64,000 bases of DNA, taken from assembly GCF_018687755.1 (NCBI RefSeq), contig NZ_CP061305.1:1-64000 (forward strand), read 5' to 3'. Within the stretch, counting starts at the first letter, position 1; every line of letters starts with the position of its first letter. A program made the position numbers and the translations under genes. The notes below the pieces were generated by a model that saw only the letters and a list, made by a program, of their open reading frames with translations, made no database searches and was not told the origin of the DNA. Positions 37,905-47,069 of the stretch are shown here, one piece after another. Origin of the DNA: Polynucleobacter sp. JS-Mosq-20-D10. GTDB taxonomy: Bacteria > Pseudomonadota > Gammaproteobacteria > Burkholderiales > Burkholderiaceae.

Positions 37905-39095
37905 ATGGCAAAAGAAAAGTTTGAGCGGACAAAACCGCACGTAAACGTTGGCACCATTGGTCACGTTGACCACGGTAAAACCACATTGACAGCAGCAATT
38001 GCAACCGTGCTTTCTAAGCAATTTGGTGGCGAAGCAAAAGCATACGATCAGATCGATGCCGCTCCAGAAGAAAAAGCACGTGGTATTACGATTAATACAG
38101 CACACGTTGAGTATGAGACTGCAAATCGTCACTATGCTCACGTCGATTGCCCAGGACATGCTGACTACGTCAAGAACATGATTACTGGTGCTGCTCAGAT
38201 GGACGGCGCTATTTTGGTTTGCTCTGCAGCTGACGGCCCAATGCCACAAACTCGTGAGCACATCCTCTTGGCACGCCAAGTAGGTGTTCCATACATCATC
38301 GTATTTTTGAACAAGTGCGACATGGTTGATGATGCTGAATTGCTCGAGTTAGTTGAAATGGAGGTTCGTGAACTTCTGTCTAAGTACGACTTCCCAGGCG
38401 ATGACACACCAATCGTTCAAGGTTCTGCTAAGTTAGCTCTTGAAGGCGACGAAGGCCCATTGGGTAAAGAAGCCATCATGAAATTGGCTGAAGCATTAGA
38501 TACCTATATCCCAACTCCAGAGCGTGCTATTGACGGTGCCTTCTTGATGCCAGTAGAGGACGTGTTCTCTATCTCCGGTCGCGGTACTGTTGTTACAGGC
38601 CGTATCGAGCGCGGTATCGTTAAAGTTGGTGAAGAGATTGAAATCATTGGTATCAAGCCAACACTGAAGACTACTTGTACTGGTGTTGAAATGTTCCGCA
38701 AATTGCTCGACCAAGGTCAAGCAGGCGATAACGTTGGTATCTTGTTACGCGGTACAAAACGTGAAGAAGTTGAGCGCGGCCAAGTATTGGCTAAGCCAGG
38801 TTCAATCACCCCACATACTCACTTTACAGCCGAGGTTTACATCTTGGGTAAAGATGAAGGTGGTCGTCATACGCCATTCTTTAACAACTATCGTCCACAG
38901 TTTTACTTCCGCACTACGGACGTAACTGGTTCAATCGAGTTGCCAAAAGACAAAGAAATGGTGATGCCTGGTGATAACGTGACTATTACCGTCAAGCTCA
39001 TCGCGCCAATCGCGATGGAAGAAGGTTTACGTTTTGCGATCCGTGAAGGTGGCCGTACTGTTGGCGCCGGTGTGGTTGCGAAGATTTTGGCTTAA
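37905..39095 (+). CDS. tuf: Elongation factor Tu (copy 1)
   Basis: EF-Tu brings aminoacyl-tRNA to the ribosome in a GTP-dependent way. The 396-residue protein has G1 GHVDHGKT (19-26), G3 DCPGHADY and G4 NKCD. It sits after tRNA-Tyr, tRNA-Gly and tRNA-Thr and before tRNA-Trp and secE, equivalent to tufB of E. coli. The product is identical to that of the second tuf gene at 54689, and the two genes look identical at the nucleotide level too. Ribosome binding region AAAGGCAGACAAAAAA is also shared in its last 14 nt. Confidence 0.98.
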   Translation: MAKEKFERTKPHVNVGTIGHVDHGKTTLTAAIATVLSKQFGGEAKAYDQIDAAPEEKARGITINTAHVEYETANRHYAHVDCPGHADYVKNMITGAAQMDGAILVCSAADGPMPQTREHILLARQVGVPYIIVFLNKCDMVDDAELLELVEMEVRELLSKYDFPGDDTPIVQGSAKLALEGDEGPLGKEAIMKLAEALDTYIPTPERAIDGAFLMPVEDVFSISGRGTVVTGRIERGIVKVGEEIEIIGIKPTLKTTCTGVEMFRKLLDQGQAGDNVGILLRGTKREEVERGQVLAKPGSITPHTHFTAEVYILGKDEGGRHTPFFNNYRPQFYFRTTDVTGSIELPKDKEMVMPGDNVTITVKLIAPIAMEEGLRFAIREGGRTVGAGVVAKILA

Positions 39096-39107
39096 TTCAT
39101 TTAATAA

Positions 39108-39183
39108 AGGGGTGTAGCTCAATTGGCAGAGCGTTGGTCTCCAAAACCAAAGGTTGGGGGTTCGATGCCCTCCGCCCCTGCCA
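39108..39183 (+). tRNA. tRNA-Trp(CCA)
   Basis: A 76-nt cloverleaf with acceptor AGGGGTG/CGCCCCT, anticodon loop CTCCAAA (CCA), discriminator G and encoded CCA. It lies between tuf and secE, a common proteobacterial position. Confidence 0.98.
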
Positions 39184-39203
39184 CGATTTAAACTGAAAGT
39201 TAT

Positions 39204-39581
39204 ATGTCTCAACAAACAGCAAGTCACTCTGAAGAAAAGAGCAGCTGGGTCTCTGGACTCGCTGCTTTAATCGTCGTTGCAGCGTTAGTTCTTTACTACA
39301 CGTTGGCGGACCAATCTCTATTGGTTCGTTTAGCTGTTTTGTTTGGCGGCATTGCAGTTGCAGTTTTGATTGTGGCGTTGTCAGCGGATGGGCGTCGTTT
39401 TATCGCCTACGCTAAAGACTCTTGGTATGAAGTAAAAAAGGTTGTTTGGCCGACTCGCAAAGAGACGACTCAAATGACTCTAGTCGTATTTGGCTTTGTC
39501 GTGATCATGTCCATGTTTTTGTGGCTTGCAGACAAATTAATTGAATGGCTAGTTTTTTCAGTCTTTTTGGGCTGGAAGTGA
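39204..39581 (+). CDS. secE: Protein translocase subunit SecE
   Basis: SecE clamps SecY in the inner-membrane translocon. The 125-residue form has three transmembrane segments (about 18-36, 42-61, 92-118), like E. coli SecE. The conserved amphipathic segment DSWYEVKKVVWPTRKETTQM lies before the last helix. It is followed after 7 bp by nusG, the universal secE-nusG pair. Confidence 0.97.
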   Translation: MSQQTASHSEEKSSWVSGLAALIVVAALVLYYTLADQSLLVRLAVLFGGIAVAVLIVALSADGRRFIAYAKDSWYEVKKVVWPTRKETTQMTLVVFGFVVIMSMFLWLADKLIEWLVFSVFLGWK

Positions 39582-39588
39582 GTGAAAA

Positions 39589-40161
39589 ATGATTGATGCT
39601 GAATTAGTCTCAAACCCACAGGCTACTGGCAATATGCGCTGGTACGTTATTCATGCTTATTCAGGCATGGAAAAAAGCGTTAAAAGAGGCTTAGAAGAGC
39701 GCATTGCTCGCTCTGGTATGCCAGAAAAATTTGGTCGTATCTTGGTTCCATCCGAAGAGGTTGTAGAAATCAAGTCTGGCACTAAATCTGTATCTGAGCG
39801 TCGTTTCTTCCCAGGATATGTCCTGATTGAGATGGAAATGACGGATGAAAGCTGGCATTTGGTGAAAAATACACCAAAAGTGACTGGATTCGTTGGTGGT
39901 GTTCGTAACCGCCCAAGCCCGATTTCAACAGCAGAAGTATCCAAAATCATGGATCAAATGCAGGCTGGGGTTGATAAGCCTAAGCCTAAGACCTTATTTG
40001 AGGTCGGTGAGATCGTGCGAGTTAAAGAAGGCCCATTTGTTGACTTCAACGGCAATATTGAAGAAGTTAACTATGAGAAGTCAAGATTGCGCGTTTCTGT
40101 TACAATTTTTGGCCGCGGTACCCCAGTTGAGCTGGAGTTCGGGCAAGTAGAAAAGATGTAA
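39589..40161 (+). CDS. nusG: Transcription termination/antitermination protein NusG
   Basis: NusG binds RNA polymerase and links it to Rho, antitermination complexes or the ribosome through S10. The 190-residue protein has the NGN domain starting RWYVIHAYSGMEKSVKRGL and a C-terminal KOW domain with GEIVRVKEGPFVDFNGNIEE. I kept the first ATG (MIDAELVSNP); an internal ATG 45 bp later would give a protein starting at MRWYVIHAY and is possible. A hairpin terminator follows the stop codon. Confidence 0.96.
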   Translation: MIDAELVSNPQATGNMRWYVIHAYSGMEKSVKRGLEERIARSGMPEKFGRILVPSEEVVEIKSGTKSVSERRFFPGYVLIEMEMTDESWHLVKNTPKVTGFVGGVRNRPSPISTAEVSKIMDQMQAGVDKPKPKTLFEVGEIVRVKEGPFVDFNGNIEEVNYEKSRLRVSVTIFGRGTPVELEFGQVEKM

Positions 40162-40186
40162 AAAGCACCCTATTTAAGGGTGTTTT
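40162..40186 (+). terminator. Hairpin terminator or attenuator after nusG
   Basis: CACCCT (40166-40171) pairs with AGGGTG (40177-40182); the flanking AAAAG and T-run extend the stem to about 10 bp and give the T-tract 40183-40186. It separates secE-nusG from rplK. Confidence 0.7.
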
Positions 40187-40317
40187 GTAGCAAAAAGTAG
40201 TGGTTTTAAGTGGTTAGCAATAACCGAGGAGCGGATCTAGAAAGCCAAAAACTAGTGAAGCGTTTACTCAACAGCGGTCTTTCCTAATGAGGTTAGGCGC
40301 GCTTTTAGGAGCAATCA

Positions 40318-40749
40318 ATGGCAAAGAAGATCATTGGCTTTATCAAGCTGCAGATCCCTGCAGGTAAAGCAAATCCATCACCTCCCGTAGGTCCAGCATT
40401 GGGTCAACGCGGCCTCAATATTATGGAATTCTGTAAGGCGTTTAATGCTCAAACTCAGAGCATGGAACCTGGCCTTCCAATTCCTGTCGTGATTACAGCG
40501 TTTGCTGATAAGAGCTTCACTTTCATCATGAAGACTCCTCCAGCAACCATCATGATTAAGAAGGCTGCAAAGATCGAAAAAGGATCACCACGTCCGCATA
40601 CCGATAAGGTAGGAAAAATTACACGTGCTCAAGCAGAAGAAATTGCTAAAGCAAAAATGCCAGATTTGACAGCTGCTGATATGGATGCTGCTGTAAGAAC
40701 AATCGCTGGTAGCGCCCGTTCAATGGGCATCACAGTGGAAGGTCTCTAA
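40318..40749 (+). CDS. rplK: 50S ribosomal protein L11
   Basis: L11 binds the GTPase-associated centre of 23S rRNA and is needed for RelA activation. The 143-residue protein has the N-terminal proline-rich LQIPAGKANPSPPVGPALGQ and the C-terminal rRNA-binding domain. Length matches the family. A 156-bp leader precedes it, and the ribosome binding site is AGGAGCAATC. rplA follows after 2 bp. Confidence 0.98.
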   Translation: MAKKIIGFIKLQIPAGKANPSPPVGPALGQRGLNIMEFCKAFNAQTQSMEPGLPIPVVITAFADKSFTFIMKTPPATIMIKKAAKIEKGSPRPHTDKVGKITRAQAEEIAKAKMPDLTAADMDAAVRTIAGSARSMGITVEGL

Positions 40750-40751
40750 TC

Positions 40752-41453
40752 ATGACTAAGTTATCAAAGCGTTTAAAAGCAATCGAATCTAAAGTAGATC
40801 GCAATAAGTTTTATGCATTAGAAGATGCATTGAACCTCGTTAAAGAGTGTGCAACTGCCAAGTTCGATGAGTCTATCGACGTTGCAGTTCAGTTGGGTAT
40901 TGATGCTAAGAAATCTGACCAAGTTGTGCGTGGCGCAGTTGTGCTCCCAGCTGGTACAGGTAAGCATGTTCGTGTAGCGGTATTTGCACAAGGCGAAAAA
41001 GCTGAACAAGCTAAAGCTGCTGGTGCTGAGATCGTTGGCATGGAAGACCTTGCTGACCAAATTAAAGGCGGCAAAATCGATTTCGATATTTTGATTGCAT
41101 CCCCAGACACAATGAAGATCGTTGGTACTTTAGGTCAAGTATTGGGCCCACGTGGTTTGATGCCGAATCCAAAAGTTGGAACTGTTACTCCTGACGTTGC
41201 TACTGCAGTTAAGAATGCAAAAGCAGGTCAAGTGCAATTCCGTGTGGACAAAGCCGGTATCGTGCACGCAAGTATTGGCCGTCGTTCATTCGAGCCAGCT
41301 GCATTGAAATCAAACTTACTCGCATTGCTTGAGGCTTTGAATAAAGCGAAGCCACCTGCATCTAAGGGTATTTATTTAAAGAAGGTTGCCGTAAGCAGCA
41401 CCATGGGTGCAGGCGTACGTGTAGACCAGGCATCGATACAAGCGGCGCAGTAA
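40752..41453 (+). CDS. rplA: 50S ribosomal protein L1
   Basis: L1 forms the mobile L1 stalk near the E site and in E. coli represses its own L11 operon by binding the leader. The 233-residue protein has the conserved SPDTMKIVGTLGQVLGPRGL and MPNPKVGTVT motifs. It starts 2 bp after rplK, consistent with coupling. Confidence 0.98.
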   Translation: MTKLSKRLKAIESKVDRNKFYALEDALNLVKECATAKFDESIDVAVQLGIDAKKSDQVVRGAVVLPAGTGKHVRVAVFAQGEKAEQAKAAGAEIVGMEDLADQIKGGKIDFDILIASPDTMKIVGTLGQVLGPRGLMPNPKVGTVTPDVATAVKNAKAGQVQFRVDKAGIVHASIGRRSFEPAALKSNLLALLEALNKAKPPASKGIYLKKVAVSSTMGAGVRVDQASIQAAQ

Positions 41454-41577
41454 TCCGTTTGTAGCAAAAAGAACTTTGGGTCGACTCCCGCTCTTTGAGT
41501 GAGAGTCGAACATCAAAGACCGTTGGTGAATTATTTGCTTACTCAGAACTAATTCTTAATCGTTACGAAAGTAATAG

Positions 41578-41676
41578 CCAGCGCAGATGGCGACCCTGAA
41601 AAGATTTCACAAGATTCTCTTGTGACAAATGATCAGACGCTGGTGTGTAACCCCAACTGGAAACAGTTGGTTTTTT
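41578..41676 (+). promoter_or_regulatory. L10 leader with terminator-like hairpin
   Basis: The 235-nt rplA-rplJ gap has an outer stem CCAGCG (41578-41583) / CGCTGG (41638-41643) enclosing an 8-bp hairpin TCACAAGA/TCTTGTGA (41607-41614 / 41618-41625), consistent with an L10-L12 binding leader. Next comes CCAACTG-GAAA-CAGTTGG (41653-41670) with T6 (41671-41676), directly followed by the AGGAG ribosome binding site of rplJ. It can act as terminator, or occlude initiation. Confidence 0.75.
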
Positions 41677-41688
41677 AGGAGTTAAACC

Positions 41689-42330
41689 GTGCCTTTGAAT
41701 GTACAAGACAAAAAAGCGATTGTTGCTGATGTCGGCGCTCAATTGGCTGGAGCTCAAACAGTCGTGCTCGCTGAATACCGTGGTATTCCAGTAGAGCAGT
41801 TGACAAAGCTACGTGCTAGCGCACGTGACCAAGGTGTATATCTTCGCGTTTTGAAGAACACATTGGCACGCCGTGCTGCACAAGGCACACAGTTTGAGCC
41901 TCTTGCTGATTCGATGGTTGGCCCCTTGATCTATGGCATCTCTGCTGATCCGATTGCTTCGGCAAAAGTATTGCAGAACTTTGCTAAGACTCAAGACAAG
42001 CTGGTCATTACTGCTGGCTTATATAACGGCAAGTTGTTGGACGTAGCGGGCGTTAAATCCCTCGCGTCTATTCCAAGCCGCGACGAGTTGTTATCTCAGT
42101 TGCTAGGTGTGATGTTGGCACCGGTGTCTGCGATGGCTCGCGTATTGGGCGCAGTAGCAGCGCAAAAATCAGCCGGAGCACCTGCTCCAGTTGCGGCACC
42201 GGTAGCAGAAGTAGCAGCAGCCCCAGCAGAAGTAGTTGCTGAAGCCGCCGCTCCAGAAGCAAGTGCTGAGCCTGCAGCAGCAGCCCCAGAAGCTGGAACA
42301 GAAACACCTGAAACCCCTGCCGCTGAATAA
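41689..42330 (+). CDS. rplJ: 50S ribosomal protein L10
   Basis: L10 anchors the L7/L12 dimers of the ribosomal stalk. The first 165 residues match bacterial L10 (starting MPLNVQDKKAIVADVGAQLA). The remaining 45 or so are an alanine-, proline- and glutamate-rich tail (about 167-213) that makes the 213-residue protein much longer than E. coli L10 (165). GTG is the start, 7 bp after AGGAG. The leader carries the structured region described above. Confidence 0.97.
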   Translation: MPLNVQDKKAIVADVGAQLAGAQTVVLAEYRGIPVEQLTKLRASARDQGVYLRVLKNTLARRAAQGTQFEPLADSMVGPLIYGISADPIASAKVLQNFAKTQDKLVITAGLYNGKLLDVAGVKSLASIPSRDELLSQLLGVMLAPVSAMARVLGAVAAQKSAGAPAPVAAPVAEVAAAPAEVVAEAAAPEASAEPAAAAPEAGTETPETPAAE

Positions 42331-42366
42331 GCGACAGATTAACTATTTAAGTATTAGGAGCTAAAA

Positions 42367-42741
42367 ATGGCGATTACTAAAGAAGAAATCATTGATGCAG
42401 TAGGTAGCATGTCCGTAATGGATTTGAACGACTTGGTTAAGGCGTTCGAAGAGAAATTTGGCGTTTCAGCTGCAGCGATGGCTGTTGCTGGTCCTGCTGG
42501 CGCTGCTGGTGGTGCTGCTGCTGAAGAGCAAACAGAATTTACTGTTAACTTGCTCGAAGCTGGCGCAAATAAAGTTTCAGTAATTAAGGCTGTTCGCGAA
42601 ATCACTGGCCTTGGCTTGAAAGAAGCTAAAGACTTAGTTGATGGCGCACCAAAGCCAATCAAAGAAGCTGTTGATAAGAAGACAGCTGAAGAAGCTAAGA
42701 AGAAGCTTGAAGAAGCTGGCGCTAAAGCAGAACTCAAGTAA
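42367..42741 (+). CDS. rplL: 50S ribosomal protein L7/L12
   Basis: L7/L12 is the multi-copy stalk protein that recruits translational GTPases. The 124-residue protein has an N-terminal dimerisation domain, an alanine/glycine hinge (about 36-55) and a C-terminal domain with [26 protein letters not shown] provides a strong ribosome binding site, matching the need for four to six copies per ribosome. Confidence 0.98.
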
Positions 42742-42751
42742 TACAAACAAA

Positions 42752-42843
42752 GCTAGTGCCTCTCAAAAGGGGGTGCTAGCCCTGTTGGGTTTGACCATTA
42801 GTGGTCAAACCCGATTTCATTTCTGATTGAAATCGGGTTTGCC
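42752..42843 (+). promoter_or_regulatory. rplL-rpoB attenuator with alternative hairpins
   Basis: Three hairpins follow rplL. The first is GCTAGTGCC.../...GGTGCTAGC (42752-42780). The second is GGGTTTGACCA / TGGTCAAACCC (42787-42797 / 42802-42812). The third is a 13-bp stem AAACCCGATTTCA / TGAAATCGGGTTT (42807-42819 / 42828-42840). Hairpins two and three share 42807-42812 and exclude each other. This fits partial termination or RNA processing between rplL and rpoB, as known in E. coli. Confidence 0.75.
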
Positions 42844-42967
42844 TTCTGATACGACTGCAGAATGCAAGTTTGGTCGGACACTAGATCTTTCGATTTAGTG
42901 TTGTCCGCCAGTGATTGGTAGTGGCCAATCGCCAAATCTTTGTACAGTCGCTGAATTCGGAGATGAA

Positions 42968-45900
42968 ATGAACTACAGCTTCACCGAACGCAAGCGAGTC
43001 CGTAAAAGCTTTGCTAAGAGAGTAAACAATCATCAGGTTCCATACCTGATCGCAACGCAGCTGGAATCCTACGCTAAATTTTTACAGGCTGAAAAGCCAG
43101 CAATGTCTCGTCTTACAGAGGGACTTCAAGCTGCCTTTACATCAGCATTCCCAATTGTGTCCAACAATGGCTACGCACGTATGGAATACGTGTCATACCA
43201 GTTGTCACAGCCACCGTTTGACGTTAAAGAATGTCAACAACGTGGTTACACATATCACTCAGCCTTACGTGCAAAAGTTCGCTTAATTATTTATGATCGC
43301 GAAGCACCTACTAAGGTTAAAGAGGTAAAAGAGAGCGAAGTCTACATGGGTGAAATTCCACTCATGACTGATAACGGCTCGTTTGTTATTAACGGTACTG
43401 AGCGCGTTATCGTTTCTCAGTTACACCGTTCCCCAGGCGTGTTCTTCGAACACGATAAGGGCAAGACACATAGCTCAGGTAAGTTGCTGTTCTCAGCACG
43501 CATCATTCCTTACCGTGGTTCATGGCTCGATTTTGAGTTTGATCCAAAAGATATTCTGTATTTCCGCGTTGACCGTCGTCGTAAGATGCCAGTTACCATT
43601 TTGCTCAAAGCAATCGGTTTAAACAACGAGCAGATTCTTGCAAACTTCTTTAACTTTGATCATTTCTCATTGAGCGCCAATGGCGCATCAATGGAATTTG
43701 TACCGGAGCGTTTGCGCGGTCAAATGGCCAACTTTGATGTGCTTGATAAGAATGGCGTAGTCGTCATTCAAAAAGACAAGCGTATCAATGCAAAGCATAT
43801 TCGTGAACTCGAAGCTGCTAAGACTAAGAATATCGTTGTTCCAGATGACTATTTAGTTGGCCGCGTAGTTGCACGTAACATCATTGATCCAGACTCCGGT
43901 GAAATCTTGGCTTACGCTAATGATGAAATCACCGAAGAGTTGTTGGCTACATTGCGCGATGCAGGCATTAAGCAATTGGAAACCATCTACACCAATGATT
44001 TGGATTCTGGTGCGTACATTTCACAGACATTGCGTACTGATGAAACTGCAGATCAAATGGCTGCTCGTATTGCCATCTATCGCATGATGCGTCCTGGTGA
44101 GCCTCCAACAGAGGATGCTGTTGAAGCTTTGTTCCAGCGCCTGTTCTACAACGAAGATAGTTACGATTTATCACGCGTTGGTCGTATGAAAGTAAACAGC
44201 CGTCTCGGTCGTTCAGAGATGGAAGGTAAGATGGTTTTGTCGGATGAAGATATCCTCGATACCATTAAGTCTTTGGTTGACTTGCGTAACGGCAAGGGCG
44301 AAGTCGATGACATCGACCACTTAGGCAATCGTCGTGTACGTTGCGTAGGTGAATTGGCAGAGAATCAATTCCGTGCAGGTTTATCACGCGTTGAGCGTGC
44401 GGTTAAAGAACGTCTCGGCCAAGCCGAAACTGAAAACCTCATGCCGCATGATTTGATTAACAGCAAGCCAATCTCTTCAGCAATTCGTGAGTTCTTTGGT
44501 TCTTCACAGTTGTCCCAGTTTATGGATCAAACAAACCCATTGTCAGAGATCACGCACAAGCGTCGTATTTCCGCATTGGGACCTGGTGGTTTGACACGCG
44601 AGCGCGCAGGCTTCGAAGTGCGCGACGTGCATCCTACTCACTACGGACGTGTATGCCCAATTGAAACTCCAGAGGGACCAAATATTGGTCTAATCAACTC
44701 ACTCGCGCTGTTTGCGCGTTTGAATGAGCATGGCTTCCTAGAGACTCCGTATCGTAAAGTTGCCAATAGTAAAGTAAGCGACGAAGTGGTTTATCTCTCT
44801 GCGATTGAAGAAGCGAAATACGTGATTGCTCAGGCAAATGCAACGATCGACAAGAGCGGTAAGTTGGCCGATGAATTAGTTTCAGCGCGTCAAGCTGGTG
44901 AGACTATGATGGTTAGCCCAGAGCGCATCGATTTCATCGACGTTGCTCCTAGCCAGATCGTTTCTGCTGCTGCTTCATTGGTTCCATTCTTGGAGCATGA
45001 TGATGCGAACCGTGCGTTGATGGGTGCGAATATGCAACGTCAAGCGGTTCCTTGCTTGCGTCCAGATAAGCCATTGGTTGGTACCGGTTTAGAGCGTATT
45101 GTTGCGGTTGACTCAGGCACTGTTATTTTGGCTTCCCGCGGCGGTATCGTTGATTATGTTGACGCAAACCGTGTCGTGATTCGTGTAAACGATGACGAGA
45201 CAGCGGCTGGTGAAGTTGGTGTGGATATTTACAACCTCATCAAGTACACCCGTTCAAACCAAAATACCAACATCAATCAACGTCCTATCGTTCAGGCTGG
45301 TGATCGTGTAGCTCGTGGTGACGTTGTTGCTGACGGCGCATCTACCGATTTAGGTGAATTGGCTTTGGGTCAAAACATGACTGTGGCATTTATGCCATGG
45401 AACGGCTACAACTTTGAAGACTCAATCTTGATCTCTGAAAAAGTGGTTGCTGACGACCGTTACACCTCTATTCATATTGAAGAGTTGTCGGTTGTTGCTC
45501 GTGATACCAAGCTGGGTTCAGAAGAAATTACACGCGATATCTCTAATCTGGCTGAGTCACAACTCTCCCGCTTGGATGAGAGCGGTATTGTTTATATCGG
45601 TGCTGAAGTTGAAGCTGGCGACGTATTGGTTGGTAAAGTAACTCCAAAGGGCGAGACTACTCTCACTCCAGAAGAGAAATTACTGCGTGCAATCTTCGGT
45701 GAAAAAGCATCTGACGTTAAAGATACTTCTTTGCGTGTTCCATCAGGAATGATTGGTACTGTTATTGACGTTCAAGTCTTCACTCGTGAAGGTATTGAGC
45801 GCGATGCCCGTGCACAAGCAATTATTCAAGAAGAATTACAACGCTATCGTTTGGACTTAAACGACCAGTTGCGTATTGTTGAGGGCGATGCCTTCATGCG

Positions 45901-47068
45901 TTTAGAAAAGCTGTTGGTTGGCAAAGTTGCTAACGGCGGCCCGAAGAAGTTAGCTAAAGGCACCAAGATCGATAAGGAATACCTTGCTGATTTGGATAAA
46001 TACCATTGGTTTGATGTTCGTCCGGCAGATGATGAAGTTGCCTCACAAGTTGAAGCAATCAAATCTTCTATCGAAGCGAAGCGTAAGCAGTTTGATGAGG
46101 CCTTCGAAGAGAAGCGCACTAAGCTTACCCAAGGCGATGATTTGCAGCCTGGTGTAACGAAGATGGTGAAGGTGTACTTGGCTGTTAAGCGTCGTTTGCA
46201 GCCTGGTGACAAGATGGCCGGTCGTCACGGTAACAAGGGCGTGGTTTCTAAAATCGCCCCAGCGGAAGATATGCCATTTATGGCTGACGGACGCCCTGTT
46301 GACATCGTCTTGAACCCATTAGGCGTTCCTTCCCGTATGAACGTAGGTCAGATCTTGGAAACCCACTTAGGTTGGGCGGCTCAAGGTATTGGTAAGCGTA
46401 TTGATGAGATGGTTCGTCAACAGGCCAAACAAGCTGAACTCCGTAAGTTCATGAAGCAGCTTTACAACGAAACCGGTCGTATCGAGGATATCGATAACTT
46501 CACTGATGAGCAGATTAACGTTTTGGCTGAGAATTTACGTCAAGGCTTACCATTCGCTACTCCAGTGTTTGATGGTGCTACTGAAGCAGAAATCGGACGC
46601 ATGCTCGAGTTGGCTTATCCAGAAGAAGTGGCTACTTCTTTGAAGATGACGCCTTCACGTCAGCAAATGATTTTGTGCGACGGCCGTACTGGCGATCAGT
46701 TTGAGCGTCCTGTAACTGTTGGTGTAATGCATGTCTTGAAACTCCACCACTTGGTCGATGACAAGATGCACGCACGTTCAACTGGACCTTACTCGTTAGT
46801 AACGCAACAGCCACTGGGCGGTAAAGCTCAGTTTGGTGGTCAGCGCTTTGGTGAGATGGAAGTTTGGGCCCTCGAAGCATACGGTGCTTCATATGTCTTG
46901 CAGGAAATGCTGACAGTGAAGTCCGATGACGTCGCAGGCCGTACCAAGGTTTACGAAAACATCGTCAAGGGCGAGCACACAATTGATGCTGGCATGCCCG
47001 AATCCTTCAACGTGTTGGTAAAAGAAATCCGCTCGTTGGGTATTGACATTGACATGGAGCGCAACTGA
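42968..47068 (+). CDS. rpoB: DNA-directed RNA polymerase subunit beta
   Basis: The beta subunit forms, with beta', the active centre of RNA polymerase. From the ATG at 42968 (MNYSFTERKRVRKSFAKR) the protein has 1,366 residues; upstream in-frame codons are ignored because GGAGATGAA sits just before this ATG. The rifampicin region reads GSSQLSQFMDQTNPL and THKRRISALGPGGL, all wild-type residues. The C-terminal KMAGRHGNKGVVSKI and GGQRFGEMEVWALEAYGA motifs are intact. rpoC follows after one base. Confidence 0.98.
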   Translation: MNYSFTERKRVRKSFAKRVNNHQVPYLIATQLESYAKFLQAEKPAMSRLTEGLQAAFTSAFPIVSNNGYARMEYVSYQLSQPPFDVKECQQRGYTYHSALRAKVRLIIYDREAPTKVKEVKESEVYMGEIPLMTDNGSFVINGTERVIVSQLHRSPGVFFEHDKGKTHSSGKLLFSARIIPYRGSWLDFEFDPKDILYFRVDRRRKMPVTILLKAIGLNNEQILANFFNFDHFSLSANGASMEFVPERLRGQMANFDVLDKNGVVVIQKDKRINAKHIRELEAAKTKNIVVPDDYLVGRVVARNIIDPDSGEILAYANDEITEELLATLRDAGIKQLETIYTNDLDSGAYISQTLRTDETADQMAARIAIYRMMRPGEPPTEDAVEALFQRLFYNEDSYDLSRVGRMKVNSRLGRSEMEGKMVLSDEDILDTIKSLVDLRNGKGEVDDIDHLGNRRVRCVGELAENQFRAGLSRVERAVKERLGQAETENLMPHDLINSKPISSAIREFFGSSQLSQFMDQTNPLSEITHKRRISALGPGGLTRERAGFEVRDVHPTHYGRVCPIETPEGPNIGLINSLALFARLNEHGFLETPYRKVANSKVSDEVVYLSAIEEAKYVIAQANATIDKSGKLADELVSARQAGETMMVSPERIDFIDVAPSQIVSAAASLVPFLEHDDANRALMGANMQRQAVPCLRPDKPLVGTGLERIVAVDSGTVILASRGGIVDYVDANRVVIRVNDDETAAGEVGVDIYNLIKYTRSNQNTNINQRPIVQAGDRVARGDVVADGASTDLGELALGQNMTVAFMPWNGYNFEDSILISEKVVADDRYTSIHIEELSVVARDTKLGSEEITRDISNLAESQLSRLDESGIVYIGAEVEAGDVLVGKVTPKGETTLTPEEKLLRAIFGEKASDVKDTSLRVPSGMIGTVIDVQVFTREGIERDARAQAIIQEELQRYRLDLNDQLRIVEGDAFMRLEKLLVGKVANGGPKKLAKGTKIDKEYLADLDKYHWFDVRPADDEVASQVEAIKSSIEAKRKQFDEAFEEKRTKLTQGDDLQPGVTKMVKVYLAVKRRLQPGDKMAGRHGNKGVVSKIAPAEDMPFMADGRPVDIVLNPLGVPSRMNVGQILETHLGWAAQGIGKRIDEMVRQQAKQAELRKFMKQLYNETGRIEDIDNFTDEQINVLAENLRQGLPFATPVFDGATEAEIGRMLELAYPEEVATSLKMTPSRQQMILCDGRTGDQFERPVTVGVMHVLKLHHLVDDKMHARSTGPYSLVTQQPLGGKAQFGGQRFGEMEVWALEAYGASYVLQEMLTVKSDDVAGRTKVYENIVKGEHTIDAGMPESFNVLVKEIRSLGIDIDMERN

Positions 47069-47069
47069 T

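Noticed and set aside
37887..38279. 130-residue antisense frame over tuf, repeated at 54665-55063
   Set aside because: It is a shadow of the conserved tuf codons and is duplicated only because tuf is.
42911..42967. Upstream extension of rpoB
   Set aside because: The extra 19 residues do not match the RpoB family, and GGAGATGAA marks the ATG at 42968.
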